A stretch of 38,708 nt of DNA from Bacteroidota bacterium (GTDB taxonomy: Bacteria > Bacteroidota > Rhodothermia > Rhodothermales > Bin80), in contig JAPOTS010000123.1 in assembly GCA_026709065.1 (NCBI GenBank), positions 1-38,708 on the forward strand, in the 5' to 3' direction. Below, piece after piece: positions 9,254 to 16,999 of this stretch; the first letter of the stretch is position 1; every line of letters begins with the position of its first letter. The position numbers and the translations under genes are program-made. The notes under the pieces were generated by a model. That model was given only the letters and a program-made list of their open reading frames with translations. It was not told the DNA's origin and did not search any database.

Positions 9254-9994
9254 CTATAGACTAAATCCGAATTGCTCCCAGAGGGCGTGATTTAATGAAT
9301 CTGTTGTAAAAAACAGAAACGCCTCAGCTAATTGAGGGTTTGAAGTTTGGCTAAGAATTGAAATAGCATAATTGATGTCTGGTGTACAGGATTCTGGGAT
9401 CTCAAATACTACTTTGATTTCTGTAGACAAGGCGCTGTCAGATCCATACACCACAACAAGATCTGCCGCTCCGCTAATGACGGCGGTCAAGGCTGCTCTT
9501 GAATCCAATGTAGGAATCACATTGGGTTGAATTGTTTCCCATAGCTCAAGGCATTGGAGTGCTTGCTTAGAATAGACACCCGAAGGTACATGGGATGGAT
9601 CTGCCATTGAAATGCGATCAGCATTGGCCAGCTCTGAGATATCAGTCAATACATCCATTGTTGAGCTTCCCATAACTACTAATGAGTTGCCAGCTAATCG
9701 GAAAGTTGATCCTCGGATGAAGTCTCTCTGATGTAGAAAATCTATCCACTCAGGACTTGCTACCATAAATATATCCGCTGGTGCCCCCTGCTCAATCTGT
9801 CTTGCTAATAACGACGTAGGTCCGATGTGCGTGTGAACTTTTACGTTCGGATTTTCAAGTTCAAAGCGCTTAACAAATTCGTTTAGAATATCTGTTAATG
9901 ACGCTGCAGCAAAAACGGTAATGGATTGATTAGAAGAGTGAGACTCCACACTACATCCAGTCAAAAATATTGCGACCAAAATAAGTCGCATCAT
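9254..9994 (-). CDS. modA: Molybdate-binding lipoprotein
   Basis: The 246-residue solute-binding protein of the molybdate importer. The N-terminus is a short lipoprotein signal with lipobox LTGC (lipidated Cys14), so it would be membrane-anchored rather than free. The ModA fold follows: ITVFAAASLTDIL (oxyanion-binding Ser loop), then SLLARQIEQGAPADIF, DRISMADPSHVPSGVYSKQAL, and AADLVVVYGSDS near the C-terminal lobe. All are recognisable family blocks. It overlaps the upstream TPR gene by four bases (ATGA type) and is followed four bases later by modB. With moaA elsewhere in the window it points to a molybdoenzyme-using cell. Specificity for molybdate over tungstate cannot be decided by eye. 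Confidence 0.88.
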   Translation of the reverse strand: MMRLILVAIFLTGCSVESHSSNQSITVFAAASLTDILNEFVKRFELENPNVKVHTHIGPTSLLARQIEQGAPADIFMVASPEWIDFLHQRDFIRGSTFRLAGNSLVVMGSSTMDVLTDISELANADRISMADPSHVPSGVYSKQALQCLELWETIQPNVIPTLDSRAALTAVISGAADLVVVYGSDSALSTEIKVVFEIPESCTPDINYAISILSQTSNPQLAEAFLFFTTDSLNHALWEQFGFSL

Positions 9995-10746
9995 AAGCCA
10001 GATTGTTGTTGAATGGATCCAATCAATTCACGCGCTCTCTGGTAATGCATAGATGTAGAATCAGAAGCCAGTGTAAGCACCAATTCGAGTTGAGAAACGG
10101 CTTCCTCGGTACGATTAATTCTGGCAAGCATCAGTCCATAATTAAAATTAGCATTTAGATGACGAGGATCGGCTTCAAGTACTTTTTTGATTTCGGTAAC
10201 TCCTAACATTGGTGAGTCTGTATTCAGATATGCTGTGGCCATATCTGTCCGCACATCTAGGTTATCAGGTGTTAACTCTAGTACTCTTTGATACGCGTTC
10301 ACTGCTTGATTCGCAATCTGATGACGAAGCTGAGATTGCGGCTCATCGGTCATCTCCCCATAATACAAGTCACCAGCTGTTTTCCAATCTTCGGGGAGAT
10401 TCGTTTCTTCAGCAATATCGGTTTGAAGTGCTGCGGCAAGATCCGATCGATTACCCTCGGCTAAGATAAATACTTTTTCTCTCTTCAATAATAATGCAAA
10501 ATCGCTGGTATCCCCCGCGATTGCATTATCTATTTCGGCAATACGCTCTGCAATGGCACCTGATAGAGGAATTTGAGCTGGAGGCGCAGATGACGTTGAA
10601 ATGGCTACTGAGTCAGGAGGAGATATACGCTTACTGACGATGGTAGTCATAAACAGAGTTGCTACCAATAGGATCCCAACTGATATGACAATAAAGATTT
10701 GTTGACACACATCCGTTTTGAGGGATGAAGAACGTTCTGACGTCAT
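9991..10746 (-). CDS. Membrane-anchored TPR protein
   Basis: The 251-residue protein has a cytoplasmic head, one membrane helix at about residues 16-37 (IFIVISVGILLVATLFMTTI) and a periplasmic domain. The C-terminal 120 residues contain tetratricopeptide repeats, for example NAYQRVLELTPDNLDVRTDM and ADPRHLNANFNYGLMLARI. The layout resembles TPR proteins used in cytochrome c maturation (CcmH/CycH-like) or general assembly scaffolds, but no specific family signature decides this. It is the first complete gene of the mod operon and overlaps modA by four bases. A possible short reading-frame remnant ends eight bases before its ATG. Confidence 0.7.
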   Translation of the reverse strand: MTSERSSSLKTDVCQQIFIVISVGILLVATLFMTTIVSKRISPPDSVAISTSSAPPAQIPLSGAIAERIAEIDNAIAGDTSDFALLLKREKVFILAEGNRSDLAAALQTDIAEETNLPEDWKTAGDLYYGEMTDEPQSQLRHQIANQAVNAYQRVLELTPDNLDVRTDMATAYLNTDSPMLGVTEIKKVLEADPRHLNANFNYGLMLARINRTEEAVSQLELVLTLASDSTSMHYQRARELIGSIQQQSGL

Positions 10747-10754
10747 GATTATCT

Positions 10755-10858
10755 TTACTGTTTAGAAGGTTCCACTAACGCCAATGTATCGTCGTTAAGA
10801 CGTACAGACAAAACGAACCAAGGACCAACCCCTTGAGTCCAAGGTAGATGACGATACA
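10755..10858 (-). pseudogene. Possible C-terminal gene remnant upstream of TPR gene
   Basis: A 34-codon frame read on the minus strand (from a GTG near 10858 to TAA at 10755-10757) looks strongly protein-like. It contains PWTQGVGPWFVLSVRL and NDDTLALVEPSKQ, with codon choice like the neighbouring genes. It is closed upstream by a TGA about three codons before the GTG. It ends eight bases before the TPR gene start, the spacing expected of an operon neighbour. It may be the tail of a gene whose 5' part was lost or shifted in frame. An overlapping 39-codon frame starting from the ATG at 10892-10894 contains a hydrophobic stretch and is an alternative. I do not recognise either product. Confidence 0.35.
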
Positions 10859-10861
10859 CTG

Positions 10862-11296
10862 CGAATTGTCACTCCAATCTCTAAATTTAGTCATGATTTT
10901 ATTTGTATTCGTTTAGTTCATTGACGAATAATTTTAGTTCTACTGCCTTTTCTGTGGAATGATTAAATTTAGCCAAATCAACCACTCCAATTTTCATGAA
11001 ACTCGCATTGATACATATATGCCCAGTTACAGGTCGCTTTCTGGGGTTTATCGTTGCTTGGAATCAAGATGGAGATGAAAAAATCTATGTTGATTAGAGT
11101 CAAAAAGGAGTACTTCAGATTTTGATCAAAGATCCTTGAATCGGAAAAATAAATGTGGTCAATGCCATTTTGAGAATAAGGAATAGCATTGAAGCTAGAA
11201 ACGCTCAGATATTACTGATATACTCTAATAATTGAAAGACTTCGTGAGGGGGTTTTACCAAAATAAGAGATGAAGATTGAATGATCGGTCATGCAA
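10862..11296. other. Gene-free region
   Basis: About 430 bp without a supported gene. A 34-codon plus-strand frame starting at 10998 (MKLALIHICPVTGRF) was noted but has no context to support it. The promoter of the mod operon may lie at the left edge, but no clear box could be chosen. Confidence 0.35.
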
Positions 11297-11674
11297 TTAG
11301 AGATCATTCACATTGTCGGTTTCCAGTGAATTGGTTTCAGAAAGATTAGGTCTTAGGAGCGTAACATGATGCTGTATAATTTGAGAGTGAAATCTCTCGG
11401 GAATGCGAGCCCAATCAACCACCTCAACGATGAATGGTATTCTTGACTCTCTAAGCGCATCCTTCAATTCAACCAACTGATTCGTCGGAATTTTTTGAAG
11501 ATTTGGACCGCGTATGACAAGATCAAGGTCACTTCCATCGTGGCTTTGTCCATTCGTCCGACTACCATAGGCCCACACCTCAACATCTGGCAAGTGGGTA
11601 CGAAACAGACTAACGAGTTCTTTGTAATGCCTTGGTAAAAGATTTAAGGATTCAGTCATTTGAAGCTGCTTCAA
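11297..11674 (-). CDS. mntA: MntA-type nucleotidyltransferase antitoxin
   Basis: A 125-residue minimal nucleotidyltransferase. The catalytic signature GS-X10-D-X-D is complete: G37, S38, then D49 and D51 (WAYGSRTNGQSHDGSDLDLV). In characterised HepT-MntA pairs this enzyme transfers AMP to a tyrosine next to the toxin's RNase motif and so silences it. The gene overlaps the upstream HEPN gene by 23 bases and lies in the same operon, the standard order for toxin first, antitoxin second. The product is cytoplasmic. Family assignment is firm; the antitoxin role is by homology. Confidence 0.85.
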   Translation of the reverse strand: MKQLQMTESLNLLPRHYKELVSLFRTHLPDVEVWAYGSRTNGQSHDGSDLDLVIRGPNLQKIPTNQLVELKDALRESRIPFIVEVVDWARIPERFHSQIIQHHVTLLRPNLSETNSLETDNVNDL

Positions 11675-12077
11675 TGATATCTGCTAGTGCCTTAGCATCT
11701 ATGATGAAAGTTGGCATGAGTTTTAACGTGGCTTCTGCGAAGTCTTTACCGTAATCATGTACGGTGTAATTGCGTTGATCACGATAGTCCATCCATCGCT
11801 CAGTTGCGTCGGTATTGATTAAGTCATGGTGATTAGCATGACGGAATAAATCCTTAAAATAGAGTCGATCAACAGCTTGATTACTGGAAAAATATGGCCT
11901 TAAGCGCTTCCGAAGAAGCTTTCCGCATTGCTCAAGGATGATCTCAAACTCCTTCACACATGCGGCTCGGTAGATTTGATATAAGAGATCATCTTCTGAG
12001 TCATTGTTTTCCATCTCTTGAACTGCATGCTCAAGAGATGCAATGCATAAGCGAAGGAATGTCGTATCAATATTCAT
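11652..12077 (-). CDS. hepT: HepT-type HEPN toxin (HI0074 family)
   Basis: A 141-residue, mostly alpha-helical HEPN protein annotated in older literature as nucleotidyltransferase substrate-binding protein (HI0074-like). It carries the RX4HXY motif that marks HepT RNases: R102-NYTV-H107-D-Y109. The Arg and His form the ribonuclease site and the Tyr is the residue AMPylated by MntA. The ATG at 12077 gives the expected N-terminus (MNIDTTFLRLCIASLEHAV). It overlaps the downstream mntA-like gene by 23 bases, indicating coupled translation. Motif and partner are both intact, so the module could be active. Confidence 0.85.
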   Translation of the reverse strand: MNIDTTFLRLCIASLEHAVQEMENNDSEDDLLYQIYRAACVKEFEIILEQCGKLLRKRLRPYFSSNQAVDRLYFKDLFRHANHHDLINTDATERWMDYRDQRNYTVHDYGKDFAEATLKLMPTFIIDAKALADIIEAASND

Positions 12078-12485
12078 GTCGGGGGACTTGTCAGGTTATT
12101 GGTATCAAAACGAAAACCCTGTAGGATATGATCCAATTTTATGACTGATTATTGATTTTCTGTATTGTAGGTAAACAGGTTTTATCAATGGACATGACGC
12201 AAGTTTGCAGGTGGCCACTCATTTGGAATACTTGATCACCTGCGAAGAAATTACGGTGTTTGAATGAGTTGGGTTTGCTAAAGATCATAGCTGTATCTTT
12301 CAAATCCTGCGACGATGTCACCGCAAGAGACACTCCCCGTCGGATTCACGCAATGGGAAGATTCAATCATGAAGCGGTAGCCGTAGATCCTAAGATTAAT
12401 ATTATCATTCAATCCGAAAGATGAACACCATCGTTAAATCGTATTCAACCGTTTTAAAGACCAGCAACGGATCAGCGTCGCTACA

Positions 12486-12506
12486 GATTAGCCACATAAG
12501 CTAATC
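12486..12506. repeat. Small inverted repeat
   Basis: GATTAGC and GCTAATC form a perfect 7-bp stem around a 7-base loop. The site is about 150 bp beyond the HU stop on the HU transcript. No U-run follows on either strand, so a terminator role is unsupported. Confidence 0.4.
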
Positions 12507-12553
12507 CCAAGATCAAGAGATTACTCAACAAAGAGAAACAATCTTGGACGGAA

Positions 12554-12581
12554 ACAGGATGTTTCTGGGTATACATCCTGT
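12554..12581 (-). terminator. Candidate HU terminator hairpin
   Basis: ACAGGATGT and ACATCCTGT form a perfect 9-bp stem with a 10-base loop. On the minus strand it lies about 78 bases after the HU stop and is followed by TTTCCG, a weak T-tract. It could end the HU message, but the short T-run makes this uncertain. Confidence 0.4.
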
Positions 12582-12658
12582 GTGGAGAAATCCACTGACC
12601 ATCCAATAATTTTAGACCAGACTCAATGAGTCGTTCTAAAGCGAAGGATTTTTACCGC

Positions 12659-12943
12659 TTATGGAGTGCTGTCCTTAACGCGATCTTTCAACTCTTTAGA
12701 TGCTTTGAACACTGGCACACGACGGGCAGGAACTTGGATAGTGGCACCAGTCGAAGGGTTCCGTGCAGTCCGGGCAGGGCGAAGCTGAGGTCGGAATGAA
12801 CCAAATCCTCTAATTTCAACACTTTCTCCCTGTGTTAAGGCCTCCACAACTGTTTCGCAAAATCCTTCAAGGACAACTTGAGATTCCTTTTTGGTTAAAC
12901 CAGTTTTGTTAGAGAGTGCATCAATGAGTTTAGCTTTAGTCAT
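12659..12943 (-). CDS. HU-family DNA-binding protein
   Basis: A 94-residue nucleoid protein that would dimerise and bend DNA. The HU/IHF fold is complete: N-terminal helices (TKAKLIDALSNKTGLTKKESQVVLEGF), then GESVEIRGFGSF, the flexible beta-arm with TARNPSTGATIQVPARR containing the intercalating NP pair, and the C-terminal helix FKASKELKDRV. Length matches the standard 90-95 residue HU class. It is divergent from ppc with a 174-bp intergenic space that must contain both promoters. It is monocistronic as far as can be seen. The sequence alone does not decide between HU and an IHF-like subunit; the generic HU call is preferred. Confidence 0.93.
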   Translation of the reverse strand: MTKAKLIDALSNKTGLTKKESQVVLEGFCETVVEALTQGESVEIRGFGSFRPQLRPARTARNPSTGATIQVPARRVPVFKASKELKDRVKDSTP

Positions 12944-13062
12944 TAGAAAAAAGTTTAAGATTTAAAGATGAATAGATTGTAAGAACCTTTCGTACAATCA
13001 GCGAATATAGTTTAATTTACGAAATAATTATTTGTTCAAAGCATCCTAAGCAAAAATTTATC

Positions 13063-13095
13063 GTAACTTATATGAACTTTCCATATCAAAGTTAC
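13063..13095. promoter_or_regulatory. Inverted repeat in HU-ppc intergenic region
   Basis: GTAACTTATATG (13063-13074) faces CATATCAAAGTTAC (13082-13095). The arms pair over 12 bp with a two-base bulge and a 7-base loop. The site lies 23 bases before the ppc ATG. It could be an operator or a 5' leader hairpin of ppc; no T-run follows, so it is not an obvious terminator. Confidence 0.45.
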
Positions 13096-13117
13096 CATTG
13101 ACTAAAAATATTCCCCT

Positions 13118-15868
13118 ATGAACTCTTGGCAAGAATTGCATTTTGAATCACAAGGCACTGGCATTTCAGTCCCCTTGAGCGAACAGATCAACCTTCTTGG
13201 TGGCTTACTTGGCCGTGTCATTCAATCTCAGGCTAGCCCTGAAATGCTCTCATTAGTAGAAGAATTGCGCCAATTGACGAAACAGTCCATTCAAGAACAT
13301 GATCCGAGTATTCGTGAACAAGTTGTAGAACGAATAAAAGGATTGGAACTTAATGAAATAGAATGGCTCCTTCGTGCCTACACAACATTTTTCTATCTTG
13401 TCAATCAAAGTGAACAACAGGAAATTATTCGAATCAATCGTGAAAGAGCTAGTCTGCTACCCGAAGTTGATCGTGTCGAGTCAATTGACGAAGCCGTAGG
13501 CATGCTCAAACGTGAAGGCTTTGAATTAAATGCTGTTATGGATATCGTGTCCCGTTTAGATATTCAACCAACCATTACAGCGCATCCTACCGAAGCCCGT
13601 CGTCGAACCATTTTATATAAACAACAGCACCTGGCTTCGCTGATTGATCAACTGCGCAATAGCAAACCGACACCTCAAGAACGTAATGAACTTCTGCACC
13701 AGTTACAGAATCATGTCGGATTATTAGTTGCCTCTGATAAAGTCCGAGCCAGTAAACCGACCGTGATTGATGAAGTGGAAAATGGCCTCCACTACCTTCG
13801 TAATGCAATTTGGGAAACCGTCCCTCGCATTCATCGAGATGTTGTCAATGCCATTGAACGTCACTATCAAGTCCAGATTGAGGTTCCAGTCTTTTTAAAA
13901 TTCCGTTCATGGATTGGAGGAGATCGAGATGGGAATCCAAATGTGACGGCAGAAGTCACAATGAAAACTTTTTCCATGCATCGTAGAACCGCCCTCGCCC
14001 GATACTTGGAAGATCTCAGACTATTGCGTCGCGACTTGAGTATCTCTGAATTACTTATTGAAATACCACAGGTTTTATATGAATCTATTCAATCTGACGA
14101 GGCTTCATTAAGTCTTGATACTCACGATGCTAGACAATTCGTACAAGAGCCTTTCCGTCGAAAAATCACCTATATGATGCAACGCATTGAGTTAGCACGA
14201 GATGGTGATTTTGAGATTTATGATTCCGAGAGTTTTGTTGCTGATCTAAAGGTACTTGCGGCGGCTCTAACAGAAATGGGTTATGGAAATCTAATCTATC
14301 ATGGCCGTTTAGGAAACCTAATCTTACAGGCGCAAGCCTTTGGATTCCATATGGTCGCACTTGATGTTCGGCAGCACAGTCGACATCATGGTAATGCTGT
14401 TAATGCGTTATTCAGAGCTTCTGGCGTGTGTGAGGACTACCTCGCCATGAAAGAGAGTGATAAACGGAATTTACTAATCAATGAGTTGAATAATCCGCGT
14501 CCACTGCTCCCTCATGGAGCAGAGTTGTCAAAGGATGTTGAGGAAGTACTAAGTGCATTTGCTGTCATCAAACAGATCATTGATCGTTCTCCAAGTGCAT
14601 TTGGGAGCTATATCATAAGCATGACACATGCAGTTAGTCATGTCTTGGAAGTCTTATTGTTGTCCAAAGAATCTGGGCTCTGGAAGATCGAAAATGGGAA
14701 AGTGTCCTCCCCAATTGATGTCGTCCCACTGTTTGAGACGATTGAGGATTTAAATCTGGCTGAAGATCTACTCACAGGAATGTTTGAAGACCCTGCCTAT
14801 AAACTACATCTTGACCATCGTAAGAACATGCAAGAGATCATGTTGGGATATTCTGACAGCAATAAGGATGGTGGATACTGGATGGCGAACTGGGCGCTCC
14901 ATAAAGCAAAGGCTAGGATTGGCAATATATGTAAGGATGCTGGGGTTGATCTAAGACTTTTCCATGGTCGTGGTGGAACCGTTGGTCGTGGAGGTGGACG
15001 AGCAGGTCAAGCGATCATCGCGATGCCCCGTGTCATCCACAATGGGCGGATTCGATTTACTGAACAGGGAGAGGTGATTTCATTTAGGTATGCGCTTCCT
15101 GCCATTGCCCATCGGCATTTGGAACAGATTGTACGAGCAATGATGATTGCCCCACTTCGTGTTGCTGACGAAAAGGAAGATGCAGTGATTATGGAGCGTA
15201 TTGCAGAGGTATCGATGAACGCCTACCGCTCACTGATTCATCACCCGGATTTTTGGCCATGGTATGCCTCTTCAACTCCCATTGAACAGATCAGTCGTTT
15301 GCCGATTGCTTCACGCCCGGTCTCTCGCGGTTCATTGCATCAAGTAGACTTTGAAGATCTACGTGCAATCCCTTGGGTTTTCGCATGGACCCAGACACGT
15401 TATATTGTTCCTGGATGGTATGGAGCTGGTGAAGGGTTTGATGAAGTTTTACAAAAGCATGCATCAGATTTACAACGAATGTATCGAGAGTGGCCCTTCT
15501 TTCAAGCGGTTTTAAATAGTGCTCAGCGCGAGATGGCAAGAACGAGACTTGATATTGCTTCTGAATATCTTTCTTTGGCCTCTGATCCCGTGTCAGCCAA
15601 ACGAATCAATGAACAAATTGTGGATGATTTTCAAAAGGCCGAAGCAGCCATCATCAAAATTACGGGGCAAGAGAGCCTCTATGGGAATGTGCCTGTATTC
15701 AAAAAATCAGTCAAACTTAGAAACCCTTATTCTGATGTTCTGAATCTTCTTCAAGTTGAATTAATCGGGCGTAGTAGGAATCAGACTGAATTGGATAAAG
15801 AGCGATTAGCACACGCCTTACTCTTAAGTGTCAATGGTATAGCTGCCGCCATGCAGAGCACTGGCTAA
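13118..15868 (+). CDS. ppc: Phosphoenolpyruvate carboxylase
   Basis: A 916-residue enzyme that adds bicarbonate to phosphoenolpyruvate to give oxaloacetate, replenishing the TCA cycle. All hallmark blocks are present. TAHPTEARRRT contains the catalytic His156. GGDRDGNPNV is near residue 270, and GYSDSNKDGGYW near 576 is the second signature. The glycine-rich FHGRGGTVGRGGG loop lies near 614. The C-terminus (LLSVNGIAAAMQSTG) ends in the family's conserved NGIAAGMQNTG-type tail with small changes. Length is typical of bacterial enzymes (870-960). The ATG at 13118 is chosen because upstream sequence contains stops. It appears monocistronic, with a convergent gene downstream. Confidence 0.97.
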   Translation: MNSWQELHFESQGTGISVPLSEQINLLGGLLGRVIQSQASPEMLSLVEELRQLTKQSIQEHDPSIREQVVERIKGLELNEIEWLLRAYTTFFYLVNQSEQQEIIRINRERASLLPEVDRVESIDEAVGMLKREGFELNAVMDIVSRLDIQPTITAHPTEARRRTILYKQQHLASLIDQLRNSKPTPQERNELLHQLQNHVGLLVASDKVRASKPTVIDEVENGLHYLRNAIWETVPRIHRDVVNAIERHYQVQIEVPVFLKFRSWIGGDRDGNPNVTAEVTMKTFSMHRRTALARYLEDLRLLRRDLSISELLIEIPQVLYESIQSDEASLSLDTHDARQFVQEPFRRKITYMMQRIELARDGDFEIYDSESFVADLKVLAAALTEMGYGNLIYHGRLGNLILQAQAFGFHMVALDVRQHSRHHGNAVNALFRASGVCEDYLAMKESDKRNLLINELNNPRPLLPHGAELSKDVEEVLSAFAVIKQIIDRSPSAFGSYIISMTHAVSHVLEVLLLSKESGLWKIENGKVSSPIDVVPLFETIEDLNLAEDLLTGMFEDPAYKLHLDHRKNMQEIMLGYSDSNKDGGYWMANWALHKAKARIGNICKDAGVDLRLFHGRGGTVGRGGGRAGQAIIAMPRVIHNGRIRFTEQGEVISFRYALPAIAHRHLEQIVRAMMIAPLRVADEKEDAVIMERIAEVSMNAYRSLIHHPDFWPWYASSTPIEQISRLPIASRPVSRGSLHQVDFEDLRAIPWVFAWTQTRYIVPGWYGAGEGFDEVLQKHASDLQRMYREWPFFQAVLNSAQREMARTRLDIASEYLSLASDPVSAKRINEQIVDDFQKAEAAIIKITGQESLYGNVPVFKKSVKLRNPYSDVLNLLQVELIGRSRNQTELDKERLAHALLLSVNGIAAAMQSTG

Positions 15869-16167
15869 TATGATGCCAATCACTCATTCGCAGCGTTAAC
15901 TGTGGGTTGCAGGTCAGAAAAACGTATTGTAGCTGATCACCATGATCAACGACACATTCTGACTTTATTGATTTTCATTTAGGGCAAACCCAATAATCTT
16001 TGAGACAAGATCGACAAGGTTATTGAACACGAAAAGCCGATGATTACAGGTGTCAAAGTCCTACCCACTATTTTATTTAACGGGTAAATAATGGATTAGA
16101 ACTCATTAGATTTTAATCATCGGAAGCTTTCTACCCTGTTAGATCGCTATTTGAGTAGCAAGCCATG
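15869..16167. other. Convergent intergenic region
   Basis: About 300 bp between the ends of ppc and the convergent phosphatase-fold gene. No coding sequence is seen. It contains the large nested palindrome at 16033-16130. Confidence 0.6.
16033..16130. repeat. Three-tier imperfect palindrome (~98 bp)
   Basis: Nested arms pair in order. The outer pair is CCGATGATTA (16037-16046) with TAATCATCGG (16114-16123), a perfect 10 bp extended by AAAG/CTTT. The middle pair is AGTCCTA (16057-16063) with TAGAACT (16097-16103), one mismatch. The inner pair is CCACTATTT (16065-16073) with AAATAATGG (16086-16094), one mismatch. The loop is 12 bases. Such a structure could be a small non-autonomous palindromic element, a structured RNA or a two-way transcript end. 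No T-run follows, so a simple terminator is less likely. Confidence 0.6.
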
Positions 16168-16995
16168 CTAGTTGGAGATTTTCAAATCAACTTTTATCGG
16201 AAGATGATCCGAAACATATCTCCCATTCTTTTCAGACATCACCGCTTGATAGCTAAGAATGATAAAATGATGGGAAGCAAATATATAATCAATGCGTGGG
16301 GCTTCGTTTAGATTATCCTGTTTACGAAAGCCGCTAAATGTGCCAATTGGACCCAATGGGGGGCTGATCACTGCAGTACGAGTATCATGAAATATCTCAT
16401 CTTTAGTCAAGGTAGCATAGGCATCTGAATCTGGAGTTAAATTCAGGTCTCCAAGTAGCAGTACAGGGATTTTTATGCGGTTCTTGACAAATTGTAATAG
16501 CAGTTCAGTACTCCGTAATCGTGCAACTTTACCACGGTGATCAAAGTGAGTATTGATGATTAAAAACTCTCTTCCACTTCGCTTATCTTTGAGATGAGCA
16601 GTTGTTGCAATTCTGGGGAGTGCTGCGTCCCATCCAATGCTCCCAGGTTGATCCCTTTCTTCTGAGAGCCAAAAAGTTTTGGATCTCAAGAGTTCAAACA
16701 TTGAACTCTTGAAGAAAATCGGTGAGAATTCACCAAGTTGCTTCCCATCTTCTCTGCCAACTCCCACCCAGTCATACTCTGCGAGCTCTGTTGCAAGTTG
16801 TTCAACTTGATGGTTTAATCCTTCTTGGACACCAATAATATCTGCTTTCTCCATCTCATCTGCAACCCATGTCATTCGATGAATCCAAGCATTTTCGCCA
16901 TCATCAGGATTATCATATCGAACATTAAAAGACATCACCGTCAGCTGTGTGGGTTGGGGCTGAGCAATCATTAATAACAGAATTAAACTCAACAT
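16168..16995 (-). CDS. Exported endonuclease/exonuclease/phosphatase-fold protein
   Basis: A 275-residue protein of the DNase I-like (EEP) superfamily, which cleaves phosphodiester or phosphomonoester bonds with divalent metal. Motifs in order are MSFNVRYDNP, the metal-binding Glu in IIGVQEGL, NTHFDHRG (catalytic His), LLGDLNLTPDS (Asp/Asn), RIDYIF and the C-terminal SDHLPI. The start is the ATG at 16995, giving a short hydrophobic leader (MLSLILLLMIAQPQP) that suggests export. An in-frame TTG at 17010 would overlap moaA by 11 bases and spoil the leader. The gene sits four bases after moaA, so they are likely co-transcribed, though no functional link is known. The substrate (nucleic acid, lipid head group or other) cannot be told. 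Confidence 0.8.
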   Translation of the reverse strand: MLSLILLLMIAQPQPTQLTVMSFNVRYDNPDDGENAWIHRMTWVADEMEKADIIGVQEGLNHQVEQLATELAEYDWVGVGREDGKQLGEFSPIFFKSSMFELLRSKTFWLSEERDQPGSIGWDAALPRIATTAHLKDKRSGREFLIINTHFDHRGKVARLRSTELLLQFVKNRIKIPVLLLGDLNLTPDSDAYATLTKDEIFHDTRTAVISPPLGPIGTFSGFRKQDNLNEAPRIDYIFASHHFIILSYQAVMSEKNGRYVSDHLPIKVDLKISN

Positions 16996-16999
16996 CTCA

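Larger units (their letters stand above)
12078..12658. other. Gene-free region with hairpins
   Basis: No supported gene. A 64-codon minus-strand frame at 12139-12333 has no recognisable features. The right half holds two perfect small inverted repeats (12486-12506 and 12554-12581), annotated separately. Confidence 0.4.

Noticed and set aside
10747-10870. Molybdenum cofactor riboswitch upstream of the mod operon
   Set aside because: The segment is explained at least as well by a protein-like frame, and the consensus helices of that riboswitch could not be traced.
12139-12333. 64-codon minus-strand frame
   Set aside because: No recognisable features and no operon context.
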